Under the pieces are notes generated by a model that ran no database searches, was not told where the DNA came from, and saw only the letters and a program-made list of their open reading frames with translations. This document shows positions 46,859 through 58,899 of a DNA stretch of 64,000 nucleotides, piece after piece. Position numbers and translations under genes: made by a program. The stretch is from Oreocharis arfaki (taxonomy: Eukaryota; Chordata; Aves; Passeriformes; Paramythiidae). The stretch is from positions 329,536 through 393,535 of the forward strand of contig VZRR01010831.1 in assembly GCA_013398015.1 (NCBI GenBank), written 5' to 3'. The first letter of the stretch is position 1. Each line of letters begins with the position of its first letter.

Positions 46859-49800
46859 ATTGGAGAGATTTGCAGGTACTTTATGACTTGTAGGGAATGG
46901 TTTTGGGAACAGTGCTCAGGCTCCTAGTGCAAAGGAGCTTTGGGGTTATATACAACACGTAATAACATTTTCACTTCTAATATTCAGGATTTTTTAAGTG
47001 GTCAGCAAATGAGAGCAGTGTCTTTGAATGAGGTCTATTCTTCACTCACTTGTGAATTCTTGAGCCCATTTCCTGTCTTTAAAATGAGCAGGAGATGACT
47101 GAGCTCTCTGAGGCATTATTGTCCCCAATTTACTTAGAGGATGGACTGCTGGGACATTACATATTAATTCCATCCAGCACCTTATAGGATTTAAATCTTT
47201 TTATGATCATCCATTTTGTATATTTTGCAACTTTGTTCTGATGATTCTGGGAATGCAGGATTGTCTTCCTCCAGAGGAAAGGCCTCCTGTGGATTCCCCG
47301 AGTCCACTGTAGATTTCAGTTCTCGGGGAATTGATTGTGAATATTTTTTTGGGTGTGAGACAAAACCAACAAATATTGTCCAGGAATCCCTTATGAAACT
47401 TCAGAATCACCCATGGCAACTCTTGGTATCATTGGTTTTTCTGGATAAATGTAGTATTCCTTTACACATGCTCTAGGTCTCTGCAGCTCCAAGAAAACTT
47501 GAACAACAAACCTGTGTTTTGTTGCATTTGAATTTTCCTGAGGTTCACACTTACCTTTCGGTGATTATGAGATTCATCAACTTCTGCTTCGTCTGGTGTT
47601 TACCTGCACTTCCAGCAGATTCCAGAGGCATTTGACATTAGTAACCAAAATCAAGACACCTGTACTAACAACAGTGACCAGCAGAAATAATGCGGTGGCT
47701 TTTTTTTTCAGGGACACTGTGACAAAAATAACCACAGTATGCAAGGTGTAAATCAGAAAAAAAAATACAGTGCTTTTTACTGTGTACAGGCCCTTTTTTT
47801 TTTTTTCTTTGTGCATTGACAAATCCTGTAGTTTTGCAAAGCATGATGTAAGGCAGGAGCAGAGATTTTTATAATCCTCCTTGCGCATAGACTTCACAGC
47901 ACAACCTTCATGTGAATATCTTATTTTCAAGGAGTACCAAATGGTTTCATTTTCATTGTCTATCTTCAGGGTGCATCACTGTTAACCTACTGCAAATAAA
48001 TGCAAGAACTATGCCAAATTAGACATTCAGTTTTTCTGTGAGGAAGTGAAGCTCCTCAACCAGGTTCCAAAAGGGTTTTGTCCTTGTGATTCCTTGTACA
48101 GAACTGGGGAGGAAAAAAATAAAAAAGAAAAACCTCAAAAGAAAAAAGAAAATTGATCTTTTGCTTTATTCTCAGCTGTGAAACTTTCAGAAACTCAGTT
48201 GAAATGGGGACATAAAAGCAACAAATAACCGCAGCTTCCATTAGAATTTAGGAAAAGGGTGACCTGGGTCATCAAGCTCAGTTCCATGAACATAAATATA
48301 TACTCTGAAGAGTTCACAGAACATCTATTCTTAATCTCAAAAAAAACCCCACAAAACCAAAAGCACTCCCTAAGCTCTCCTTCAACTAATCTTGAAACTT
48401 TTGCTGTACAGAATCTAAATTCAGAAAAAAAACCAAACCCAAACCAACACCCAAGAAACAACAAACCAAAACAACCTGCTCAAAACAATATGGCACAATG
48501 AAGAGGAGGGATGTAAAACTGATATCCTACAAATTCCATGGCAGGACAGCTCTCATAAAGAAACTCCTGAGTGGCCCAGAGAAAAGTCAAATAGCCCCTG
48601 GACCTTGCCAGTCTGGTTGGTACCATAATTCTTTATTATTCCCAAATTAGGAGATGGTTCATAGTCCTGAGCATGCAAACAACAGATGCCAATGAAGCAC
48701 TTTAGGTTTTTCTAAGCCTTTGCTCTTAGAACGTTGCTGTTTTCTGCCCAGCAGCAAAGGGAAGCCGCCTGCTCTGTGCTCAGAAGAAAACAGACACACC
48801 AAAGAACAGCCTGCTGGCCAAAAACTTTCCTAAACTTTGCAATTAATGATCAGATCCTAATCATTGAATCGACAAAATATGATAAGTTCCAAGACATCTT
48901 AACAAATATAATTTTATTTCACTCAAATTCAATGCCCAAAACTTCCCAAACTCCCAGATCGCATTACAAGGTCACTGCAAATTCTGTCCCAGGCTCCATC
49001 TGGCAGCAAGCAGATTTCGCTATGCTCTGTTTGGGACACTCTCCTTCTTCCAATCTCCTCATCCCCTCCAATTGTCTAGACTAAGTTGTATTAATGGATA
49101 ACTGAAAGCCATTAAATCTCATCCCAGTAATGCTCTTTAAATTGAACAATTCTCCTCTCCCCCCTGGGATATACACCCAAACATATGTATTTTGTTATTC
49201 ACTGTAATATTATTATTGACACATTTATCACTATATTTATTTTGGCAGCAGAAATAAACCAAATTTTTAAAGGTCTCCCTAAAAAAATAAGCTCTTTTTA
49301 ATTTTTTTTTTTTTTTCTGTAAGCACTTATATATCTGAATTTTAATTCCTGTTTGAGATCTCCTGTATGAACAAAACCATCTTGGATTACAGATGATATC
49401 CTAGATGAGCTCTTATCTTAAGCAATGGTGCTACTGCTCTATGTTTTATCTTTGAATCTTATTAAGTTCTTTCATGGCTGTGTCCCACTGAGCACATGGC
49501 TGTAGCTCAGAGTTGTTCCACCATTCAGCAAAACATCCATAGTTTTTTCTAGTTTCTGTCTAGTTTTTTCTTTTTCTGCATCCCTTCAAATTGATGAACT
49601 TTCATATCATTTTCAAAAAAATGGTCACTGTACAGCCAGTTACTTGAGATAAATAGTAAGCTGAATTTCAGACTAATTTCAACCTCTGAGCTAGAAACAG
49701 TATTACAAAATGTTTTCCTTCTCAGATTTATGGCACCAGAACATGGACCAAAATTAAAGGAGTGATTTCATAGTTTCAGAATTAAAATTTCCTACATTCT

Positions 49801-52159
49801 GGGCCAATGTTAGGAATTAATATTCACAGCAAACATCAAGGATGCTTTAGATAAAGGAATTCAGCACAAAGCACTTCTCTTTTTTTTTTTTAATTGTGGT
49901 TTTGTACACATTCTTAAAGGGACATCTGTGACCACTTCACAACAAAAAAAAAAGTCAAGTGGACCAATATGAAAAAATAAGCAAAATATAGCTTTATGTT
50001 AGCATGAGAATGGCATTTAAGTTGAAAAAAAAATGAGAATTTATGTTTTTATCATTCTGAAAAAATGAAATTGTAGGAAATCGTAAGTACCTCTATTAAT
50101 TTTCTAACAGACACTAGGCCCTAATGCAGACTGAAACCAGGAATTTCAGAAATTAGGAGGAAGACTGATCTAGATCTAAAATTAACATATATTTCTTATC
50201 CTGATTCCTCTAAATGTCAAATTTTTTTGAGGTTGGTTCATGTAATGCTTGAATCAGGCTACCAGCACCTGTTGAGAGCAATTCTTGTTCTGGGCAAGCT
50301 TGTCACTGTCAAAATTCTTATAGGAAAGACAAATGTTCTGCTTTTTTTTTTTTCCCAAAGAACCTTTTAAACTGTTTTAACCTTCCACATTTCTGCTTGG
50401 AAGTTACCAGAGAGTTGCTGTATCCACGCTGTAATTTCTGCATGAACTGTGATTTTTTTTTTTGTGAATACCATTGAATTTTCCATCTTCTGCCTATGCT
50501 CAATCAATTCTGTTTTCCCTTTCTGGTAGGGTATGAAGTTATGAACTGACCTAATAATTTAAAAGTCTTCTCCCTCATCTTTCAGGCAGTTGTAATTTCT
50601 CTTTATCAGCTCCTTTTTCACAACTTAAGGTCTTTGTCTCCTTAGACCACTTTAAAAGTGGGCTTCCATCTCTTGAATCATTTCTGCAGCTCTTCCTTGA
50701 ACCTGCCAAATTCTCAATAGAATTTCAGTCAAGCGATATTTGATTTTTTCATATTTATTTTTTTTCCCAGTTTCTTTGGGGGAAAGTGTTTCCATAAACA
50801 GAGCAGAGGAAGCTGCACAGTTTTGGACTCCTCACATCTGCTTTTTGAACTAAAATGTTAATTGTTTGCCACCTCTCTCTTGCGGGGTTTGGTTCCTCCC
50901 CCTCCTTCTTGTGTGCGAACGACTTTTCCTGCTGTTAACTTTAATTCATATATTATACATCTCATCCATAATTTACCATAAAGAGGGACCTTCTATTATT
51001 TATCACCTGCAGGATGAGGACATGCTCGTGCACACATGCATATATGGGATATTTTCCTACATAAAAATAAAGATTAATGTATAAATATTTAAAGGAAGTT
51101 ACAGTCTAAAGAAATATTGCTCCTAAAAGTGCTGGAAAATACTTTTTTCATAATAATGTTTACCACAGGGTAAAGTCTGATAGGACACAGGTGATGCCTC
51201 TCCATAGAGTATTATTTGTTTGAAAGGAAGAATTAAGATAATCTAAAATTTTATCGAATTATTAATGTTCTTCTTCTATGTATCCCAATTTCTTCTTCAA
51301 AACTTTCTGTGGTTTAAGAGCTAGTACTGACCTTAAACTTAAGTTATATATTACAGAGACAGGCTTTTTCTTATAATTAAGCACTGGAGACTCTTCCAGT
51401 TCTATAGACCACATGCTGGGATTAGAACACAGTGAGATGATCAGGACTGCCCTGAACAATCAGATTCTTTCATTAAAGTGGTGTCTGTTGTTGAGAAGAT
51501 GAGCTATCAAACAAACTTTGAAATACACACTCCTTAGTCAGTCAGTCTTTCCATACAGAGTAAAACTCTGTGAGAATTTTTTTTTCTGAATAAGAGGAGA
51601 GAGAAGCTTGGGTCTCACAGAAAATACTTTTTATTAATCACTGGGAGATTCTCAGTATCCCAAGGTGCAGTTTATCACTGTAACCACACTTTGCTGCAGT
51701 AAATACTCCTTAAAACACAGAATCAGCATTTAACTACACATTTAAAAACCTTGGGCAGCTTAAAATGGTGCTTTTTCCTTCTCTCTTTAAAAGAGCTTTA
51801 GCAACCAGAAATTATTGGACACCCACTCTTTCTGTCACACAAGTGTGGTGAATGAGTTAAGCAAAGATTTATTGTGCCACCTATACTTGAGGGCTGCTGA
51901 GAAAGCAGCATCTGGGCTAGAGGACAATGCTGAAGCTGTGCATGGTAACAAATTATGTCCCTATTAAAAATAAATGCAGATGATGTTTGAGATGGTATGC
52001 ATCGTATAACTTGGCTCTGAATGTTCAGGGGTCGGCAGTTTCTATCTAAGTGGGAAATTGCTCTAGGAAAAGTTAGGTAAAAAGTGTCTTGGAAATCAAG
52101 TGAGAGAGGTGTTGGGGTTTAGATTTGGTTTTAGGTGGTGGGTTTTTTGGTTGGTTGGT

Positions 52160-52310
52160 TTTTTAGGGTTTTTAGGTTTGATTTGGTTTGGTTTGGTATG
52201 GTTTGGTTTGGTTTTGGTTTGGTTTGGTTTGGTTTGGTTTGGTTTGGTCTCGTTTGGTTTGATTTGGTTTGGTTTGGTTTGGTTTGGTTTGGTTTGGGTC
52301 TTTTTGGTTT
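52160..52310. repeat. (GGTTT)n pentanucleotide array
   Basis: Near-perfect GGTTT/TTTGG units fill about 52185-52297, with a few variants (tatgg, tctcg, gattt). They are flanked by related GGTT-rich sequence from 52136. Translated frames are repeats of W, F, G, L and V and are artefacts. Confidence 0.96.
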
Positions 52311-52319
52311 TTGGTTTTT

Positions 52320-53853
52320 TTGTTCAGTTGCGGGGTTTTTTTACAGTAGGAAGAAGTTAATGAGTGAATAGCTGTTACCTTTCCTGATGCCACTTTCTTT
52401 TCCCATCCCTGCTTTTTATTTTTTTTTTTTGATGGTTGCATCTGCATAATAGAAATTAAAAGTACTTTTTATGGAGACCAGGCAGGCTTGTAGTGCAGTT
52501 CTAGACTGCAAGTGAGATCAGGGCTCTCCTTCACCACCTCCCATCTCATGGAGGGCACACTCTGCAGGCTCTGCCACAGAGGAAGAGACAACCAGGTAAT
52601 GAGAAAAAAGCACAGTAGAGTTTCAGCTTTAATATCTCGTTTTGAAAGATGAGGTGAAAGCAAGTCGATGTAACAGGTTGGTCACACAATCAAATCACAT
52701 CCAACCATTCACAATTAATTATTCAAGCCTTTCTTTGTGCCCCTGTCAATAGGAACAGAAGAGCTGTCAGCTGTTGAGTCTCTATTGAAGACCAGCCTTA
52801 GATCGTTATTATTGAGCTGCCCCTGACCAGGCTCTGGGGCCAGAGCTCCTGTCAGAAAGAAAAAGAAATGAAACACGTTGTATTGACTTTTGGATCTTTG
52901 GGATATTATTTATTTATTTATTTCCTCCTATCTTCCGTGGTCTTTGCTCTGCGGTGTGCTGTGCTTTGTGCAACACTCCCTTTGCTCCACAAGGAACTAA
53001 AAGAAGTCCACGAGGCTCAATTTAGAGGGATTGGATGTGTGTTCCACCTTTTTAATGGAAATGCTCCAGGGAGGGAGATAGTGTGTCCCCACCACGGACA
53101 TGGTGTAGGATGCAAATCCTCAGGTCAGTAATACAGACTCTTGGGGCTCTGCCTAAGAGGATTGGAGTGAAGAAAAAAAATTGGCTTTCTCCCAGGAGAT
53201 AAAGACTGTGAACTATGAAAGCAATAATGTTGACCCAAATAAAAGTTGCTCAAGAGATTGAACCAATGCAGAATTTGCTTAGAATAAATGCCATACAGCT
53301 GTCAGATTTTGCCACGTTAATTTTCTTTTTTAAGATTCATTTATGGCTGTTCACATCCCTAAGCCATTGACTGCATAAAAGAGTATACCCAGATTAAAGC
53401 TGAGTATCAGGGAAAGAGGAGAAAAGTAGTTCTAGTTCAGAGATTTTTCTTCATTACTTTTCCACTGCCTAGTTTTGAAAAATAGAGATAATTATTTTTA
53501 AATGTTCTTATCTAAGTGACACCAGCATTTTTTGAATGCTTATGTAAAATGTCAAAACTGTGCTGTGTTTTCTCAGGAGAAAGAAGTGCATCGAAGCGAA
53601 GTGGAAGAATATCCCTACTTTAGATTAATTTGTCCAAAAAAGAGTACTTACAGATCTTATGCATTGGAAGCACCAAGAGCAGAGAGTCACATCTCTTTTT
53701 AGGGAGCTGAAACACAAATAAGAACAGACCAGTGGTACATGATTTAAAATCCCTTTGAGGCCATGGTCCCATGGCTTAAACTAGACACACACGTGGTTCA
53801 CAGGGTTCATAGAGATCCTCTGCTTCAAGGTGTATTTTATGTCCATGTGGTAC
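52320..53853. other. unique AT-rich DNA, nothing recognised
   Basis: A T-run lies near 52420-52430 and a TTTA run near 52905-52921. No repeat family or gene signal is seen. Confidence 0.55.
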
Positions 53854-53855
53854 TC

Positions 53856-54478
53856 ATAGAATGGTTTGGGTTGGAAGGGATCTGAAAGATCATCTCAATC
53901 CACCTCCTGCTTGGGCAGGGACACCTTCCACTATCACAGGTTGCTCCAAGCCCCAATGTCCAATCTGGTTTTGGACACTTCCAAGGATCCAAGGGCAGCC
54001 ACAGCTTCTCTGGGCACCCTGTGCCAGGGCCTCCCTGCCCTCCCAGCAAAACATTTCTTCCACATATCTAACCTTAATTTCCCCTCTTTCAGTTGGAACC
54101 CATTCCCCCTTGTCCTGTCACACTAGTTCCTTGTGAATTGTCCCTCTCTGGATTCCTTGTATCCCCTTCAGACCCTGGAAGTTGCTCTGAGACCTCCACA
54201 CAACCTTCCTTTCTCAAGGCTGGACAGTCACAGCTCTCCCAGCCTGTCTTCACTGGGGAGGTGCCCCAGTCCCCTTGTCAACCTCGTGGCCTCCTCTGGA
54301 CTTGCTCCAACAGTTCCATGTCCTTCTTATGTTGGGACATCAGAACCGGGCACAGCGCTCTGGGTGGGATCTCATAAGCACAGAGTAGAGAGGAGAATCA
54401 CCTCCCTGGACCCGCTTCCCTCAGTGCTTTGGATGATCCTGGTGGTGATTCCATGCACACATTTGGCCGTTGTTCTCC
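53856..54478 (-). mobile_element. CR1 LINE fragment, longest minus-strand copy
   Basis: catagaatggtttgggttgg then aagggatctgaaagatcatc at the 3' end. The gcttgggcagggacacc block, tctctgggcaccctgtgccagggcc at 54007-54031, cccccttgtcctgtcacac at 54104-54122, gtggcctcctctggacttgctccaacag at 54286-54313, and cagtgctttggatgatcc at 54422-54439 follow in order. The frame at 54133-54603 reads across it antisense. Confidence 0.94.
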
Positions 54479-54479
54479 A

Positions 54480-55475
54480 TCTCCAGCGGTGCCAGAGGAT
54501 GTGGATGTGTCTGACTTATGCTGGGAATGCTACTCCGAATGTCTTGGGTGGCTGGAACGTGCTGTTCATGGGGAGGCTTTTCTGTCAGGTCAATCCTGTT
54601 TAGGCAACTTCATGCTGCTTGCAGCTTCTGGGATGGCAAGAAATGTCAATGATGTGGATCTTCATATGGAAATGTCATGAGCATGGTCAAGGCCATCTGT
54701 GCTAACAACATGTGGTGATGGCAAGGTCACTCTGCGACTCAACACGTTCTTTAATGGCCTGTGGAGATAAAAAAAGAGAGTTTGCTCAGGGAAAGTGCTT
54801 AGGGTCCAGGTGGTGCAGGTCTGTGTCTGCTTTGATGTATTTATTTTGTTGTTTTTTATAATCAGGAAAAGATTATAAAAAAGGTTCCTGAAAAAAAGAA
54901 AAAAAGTTTTAAAAGTGGAAAAAATGCAATGTGTGACTTTCAGCCTCAAGTCCCATGTGTAGAATATGGGTTTGCCCCTTTTCTTCCTAAAACACCTCTG
55001 TTTCCTTAACATTCATCATTTGAAAGAGAGAACACATTATAGGCTCTAGCTGCTTAACAAATGCTGCGATGCAACCCTAAAACAAATCTAAGCGTTCACA
55101 AAATAGATGCTTTAAATCATTTGTAGAACTAATTGCATCTGTAAGGACATGGAAAGCTCAGGAAAAGCAGAAAAATGTTTAACACAGCTTGCCTGAAACA
55201 TTAATCTGGCCAAAGGCTGTGTTTTAAAACTAATTTATTCCGAGGTCTTCACAGAAAATGAGCACTGGTGCAAACAAAACCTGTCCAGCCCAGTGGTGAA
55301 TGCTCTGACAGTGGAAAGAGAAAAACAATAATAATATTTAGTTCATACACAGAGATTTGCACAACCAAACTGTGCCCTTGTGGTGCACCTCCATAAAGGA
55401 TTGAATTCAGTCTGGCAGGTCTTCAGGCACAGCATGTAAAATGAGGGGTGAGAAAGGATGTTTGGGTGCTTAAAA
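54480..55475. other. unique DNA, nothing recognised
   Basis: No repeat family is recognised. Short frames just downstream of the CR1 copy are chance. Confidence 0.5.
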
Positions 55476-55479
55476 CCCA

Positions 55480-55620
55480 GAACTGGGATCCCCAAGTTTG
55501 CCACAGACTCGCCAGGTAAAGTTAGGCAAATTGATTTGCTTCACTGTGCCTCAATTTCCCAATCAAATAGAAACTGGCAAATGATAAAAATTATCTTAGG
55601 AATGTATTTGGGCATATTTG
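55480..55620 (+). mobile_element. MIR-like SINE relic
   Basis: The core order is tttgccacagactcgcc at 55497-55513, aaagttaggcaaattgattt at 55518-55537, cttcactgtgcctcaatttccc at 55539-55560, and an AT-rich gataaaaattatctta piece. It fits the MIR core (gccacttactagctgtgtgacc ... gggcaagttactt ... ctctgtgcctcagtttcc). This is the best of the MIR-like matches here. Confidence 0.6.
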
Positions 55621-55621
55621 C

Positions 55622-57285
55622 ATAATCATCCTGAGATTTGGACAGGCTTCCAAGTCATGATTCTCTGAGCAGTTCAGAGAAATAAAACACCCTTAAAATA
55701 CTTACATTTATTCTAAAGGACTGATGCTTGTTGTGTCTATAATGATATTTTCTTTGTGCTTCCAGTCTAAGGAAAGTAATAGTACAGAATCACAGTAATC
55801 TTTAGGAGATGATATGGCATTACACATCCTTCCTAGTTTTATCTCTCATGGATCTTTGAAATGAAGTTGGATTGAAATATCCCATAATCTTGAGTTGATG
55901 CTCAGCATAAATCACACTGTGAATTTACTCCTTGCTGAAAGGTTGTATTTACTGAGCCCTTTTCATTGTTATAAAGTTAGTTTGACAAAGATGTCAGCAA
56001 ACAGAAAATTAATAGCGTGATAACCAATCTATTCACCATTATAACTCTTGTTCAAAATGTTTCTGTTTATTGAGAAGTTGCAAGAATCATAGAACTTTGT
56101 AACCTGGAAAAAATGACGTCTGCTAAATCCCCATACACTGATGGAATTCAGTCTGCAAACAGATTCTCAGGAATTGCTCGCAGTTATTTCCATTTAAAAT
56201 CAGTGTAGGTTTTTTTTTTTCTTCCACCAATGTGGATAATACATATGAATTGTGTAATACTTAAATGTTGTTTCTCTAATATTTCCTTTACGGAATAATT
56301 TCATTGGATCAGGGGCTGCAGGAGTTCTTTTGTTTCATTTTATGGTGTAGAGCAGTCTTTACATCTGCTCCTACTATTGTTATTTTTTTGGCTTCATCAG
56401 TTGTTCTGAAGCAGCACTGAGTACAAATGGTTTTGTGTGCTTCCATACTGAGGAAAATGTGTACTGAGTCCCAAAACATGGGAACAGCTCATCAGGAGAC
56501 AAGTTTTTGGTTTTTGTTTGAATGGTAGCTGTGTGGGTGGTAGTGAGAGCTGAAAGCAGTTAAATACATAAAATTCACGACGTGGAGTTCTGTGCCTGTG
56601 TGGAAGGGTAAAGAAGAGACAGAAGTAGGGTCCCATCATGTAACAGCTGGTTTTGTTGAGAGTAGAAATCATGTGCATGAGAGAGGGAAAAGTAGAAGAA
56701 AAATGGGTATAGTGAGGAGAAATTGTAGAAAATATTTTAATTTTTATAGAGCTGTTGAAAAGCAACACCATAGACTTAACACTACTGTATTGTTCAAAAA
56801 GATAGAAATGTAAATCATTAGCAGCTTTTCTTCTTCATTTTTAAAATTATCCACTGAACATTGAATTCTTTTCCCAGTAGACTGGCCAAGAGTCTCCAGG
56901 GGAAATTATTTATTTTATCTCTAATTCCTAGTGGAGCTACTTCCTCTGGCAGAGAATATTCTGAATATTTTTTTTTTCCAAACATAGGTTTACGTTTTCA
57001 AATTGAGCAAAGAAGATATTAATTCCTTCTCATGTCATTACCCTAAAACCAAATTAACCTGTTTCACTTTCCCTCATTTTGCACTCTCCAAATAAAAATA
57101 CTACACTCGAATGTACCATGTGAAGCTTTGTCTCTGCTACTGCACATGCTTTAAATAAAAATTCCGACTGCTCAGGTGGCTTGGGAAGCTTTGAATAGAT
57201 CTTCTCATGGAAGGGAGTGAGCACTATGATAAATTTCTCATAAAACCATTCCTTCAGGTTGAGATGCTTCATTACCTTCACAGTT
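55622..57285. other. unique AT-rich DNA, nothing recognised
   Basis: Only short T-runs (near 56209 and 56968) stand out. Confidence 0.5.
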
Positions 57286-57289
57286 ACCT

Positions 57290-57870
57290 GCAGAATAAAC
57301 GTGGTTAAACATGTGGGGCCAGAGAGCTGCAGCTGCTGTAATTACTGGGGGATAATATTGGCTGTTTGCACCTAAGTCAAAATAATTCTGCTGCTGTTGG
57401 AATCCTGTGTCTGCAGGGCTGTGATTTATTCTAATCATATTGTCCATAACAGTTTATATTCTGGAAACACAATGACTTCAAAGCTCCAAAACTATTAAGG
57501 TGCACATTTGATGGTGGTGGCATAAAGCAGCTGCTGTTCAGGCCGGAGGAGACGGAGGTTTTCTCTTTAACTAATGAGCTTGTGGTTAAATTTACATGCA
57601 GATAGGAGGGGAGATGGGTTATGTTCCTTGATGATATAAAGAGCAGAGCATAAGTTTATTCATGCTAAGCCACTGGTCAGCTCCAGGCTATTTATTTACG
57701 TGGGATGCACCAGTAAAAGCCTGAGGAGAAAGATTTTAATCCTCCAGACAGCTCCATGTATCATGGGCAAAGCTGAATCCTCTTTAATCAGAGCCCCTAA
57801 AACTAGCTGGTGATTTAAAATTATCAGCTTGCTTCCTAGCTGAAATGAGGAAAGCAGCTTCTACAGCAAC
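57290..57870. promoter_or_regulatory. candidate conserved non-coding block
   Basis: A long repeat-free block with GTAATTAC (57338-57345) next to a CAGCTG E-box (57330-57335), AACTAATGAGC near 57580, TTTACATGCA near 57591-57600, TATTTATTTACGTGG near 57690 and TTTAATCAGAGC near 57784. This density of homeodomain-like and forkhead-like cores is enhancer-like. Conservation is not tested. Confidence 0.28.
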
Positions 57871-57871
57871 G

Positions 57872-58676
57872 TATGCAAGCACTCAAATCATCTAAAACTG
57901 AGGTATTAAAGATTATGGCAGTTTTATTTAATATCCTGGAGGATGACAGCTAACAACAGCAGGTAGAGAACTGTAGCTGCTCATGCCTAATAAATTCATC
58001 AAAGATTAACAGAGGGAACAATTAAATAAAAACATTGTGTGATCAGTCAGGTCTGTACTGTTCAATCATAGAATGGTAACCATCAGCATAACCTAGTCTG
58101 CGTGCACAAAGACAGAGCTCCTGTGTCTAGTTATGCCTTATTTGAAAAACAACCCACAAAACCAAAACAAACAAACATGTTTATTCCTGCTTTATAAAAC
58201 TTGAAGATTGCATATGTAACATAAGTGGAATTGGTGTGGACAATTGGCATTGGGAATTGGAAATACATTTTTGCAGTCTCAGAAACACAGAGGGGCAATA
58301 AAGGATGTTCTGATTTGGGTAATTTACAGTCTCATTTTCAAAATGGTCAAACTCATTCAGAAAATTATAGCACTGCACACGTAAGAGCATAATGTCTTTC
58401 CTTATTCTGAGATTACAGAAGCACAAATAAACTTATGGTACTGTTAAATTTAAAGCAGCTAAAATCATTAATGCAGCTACTGCCAGCATTCAGAACCTGC
58501 CTGATTTTGGAGCACTGGGCTCAGGCCTCAGCCTGTCTCAATGAGAAACCAACAGGGAACCACAACTCTTGTTCCTATTTAAAGCTGTAATTGACTCAGC
58601 AGATAATCTCTCTCAGCTCAATTTACAAAGCCAAAACTGGAACTTTATTTTGTTCAGTCACCTCTTCCACTTTCTG
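57872..58676. other. unique AT-rich DNA, nothing recognised
   Basis: No repeat family or gene signal is visible before the pyrimidine tract. Confidence 0.5.
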
Positions 58677-58681
58677 CCTTC

Positions 58682-58712
<31 letters not shown>

Positions 58713-58875
58713 CTTTTCTTTTCTTTTCTTTTCTTTTCTTTTCTTTTCTTTTCTTTTCTTTTCTTTTCTTTTCTTTTCTTTTCTTTTCTTTTCTTTTCTT
58801 TTTTCTTCTCTTCTCTTCTCTTCTCTTCTCTTCTCTTCTCTTCTCTTCTCTTCCCTTCTCTTCTCTTCCCTTCCC
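58677..58875. repeat. pure pyrimidine tract: (TTTTC)n then (TTCTC)n
   Basis: A 199-base uninterrupted pyrimidine run on the plus strand. About 22 or more TTTTC units fill 58691-58800, about ten TTCTC units follow to about 58853, then mixed TTCTC/TTCCC units to 58875. Each zone differs from the previous one by one T-to-C change per unit. It generates long artificial frames (F/S/L repeats on plus, K/E/R repeats on minus) that should not be annotated as proteins. Confidence 0.97.
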
Positions 58876-58889
58876 GGAACTTCCCGGAA
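58871..58889. promoter_or_regulatory. tandem STAT-type sites at the repeat edge
   Basis: TTCCCGGAA occurs at 58871-58879 and again at 58881-58889, matching the STAT palindrome TTCNNNGAA. The pair is a 10-bp tandem duplication at the right edge of the TTCCC-rich zone and may be a by-product of repeat expansion. Confidence 0.3.
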
Positions 58890-58899
58890 CTTCCCTTTT

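Larger units (their letters stand above)
44192..52090. other. long unique AT-rich stretch, nothing coding recognised
   Basis: Almost 8 kb without a CR1 copy. It contains A-runs near 44632, a weak exon-like piece at 45012-45175, a repeat-free block at 45790-46100, an X-box-like site at 46844-46858, A/CAA-rich low complexity at 48105-48160 and 48335-48480, and many short T-runs. I cannot name any family in it. Confidence 0.5.

Noticed and set aside
52100..52447. W/F/G-rich and K/P/N/Q/T-rich frames
   Set aside because: They are translations of the GGTTT array on its two strands.
56085..56130. Possible CR1 end at gaatcatagaactttgtaacctgg
   Set aside because: Only the octamer-like start fits; the following bases do not match the element.
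58064..58090. Possible CR1 end at caatcatagaatggtaacc
   Set aside because: The match stops after about 14 bases.
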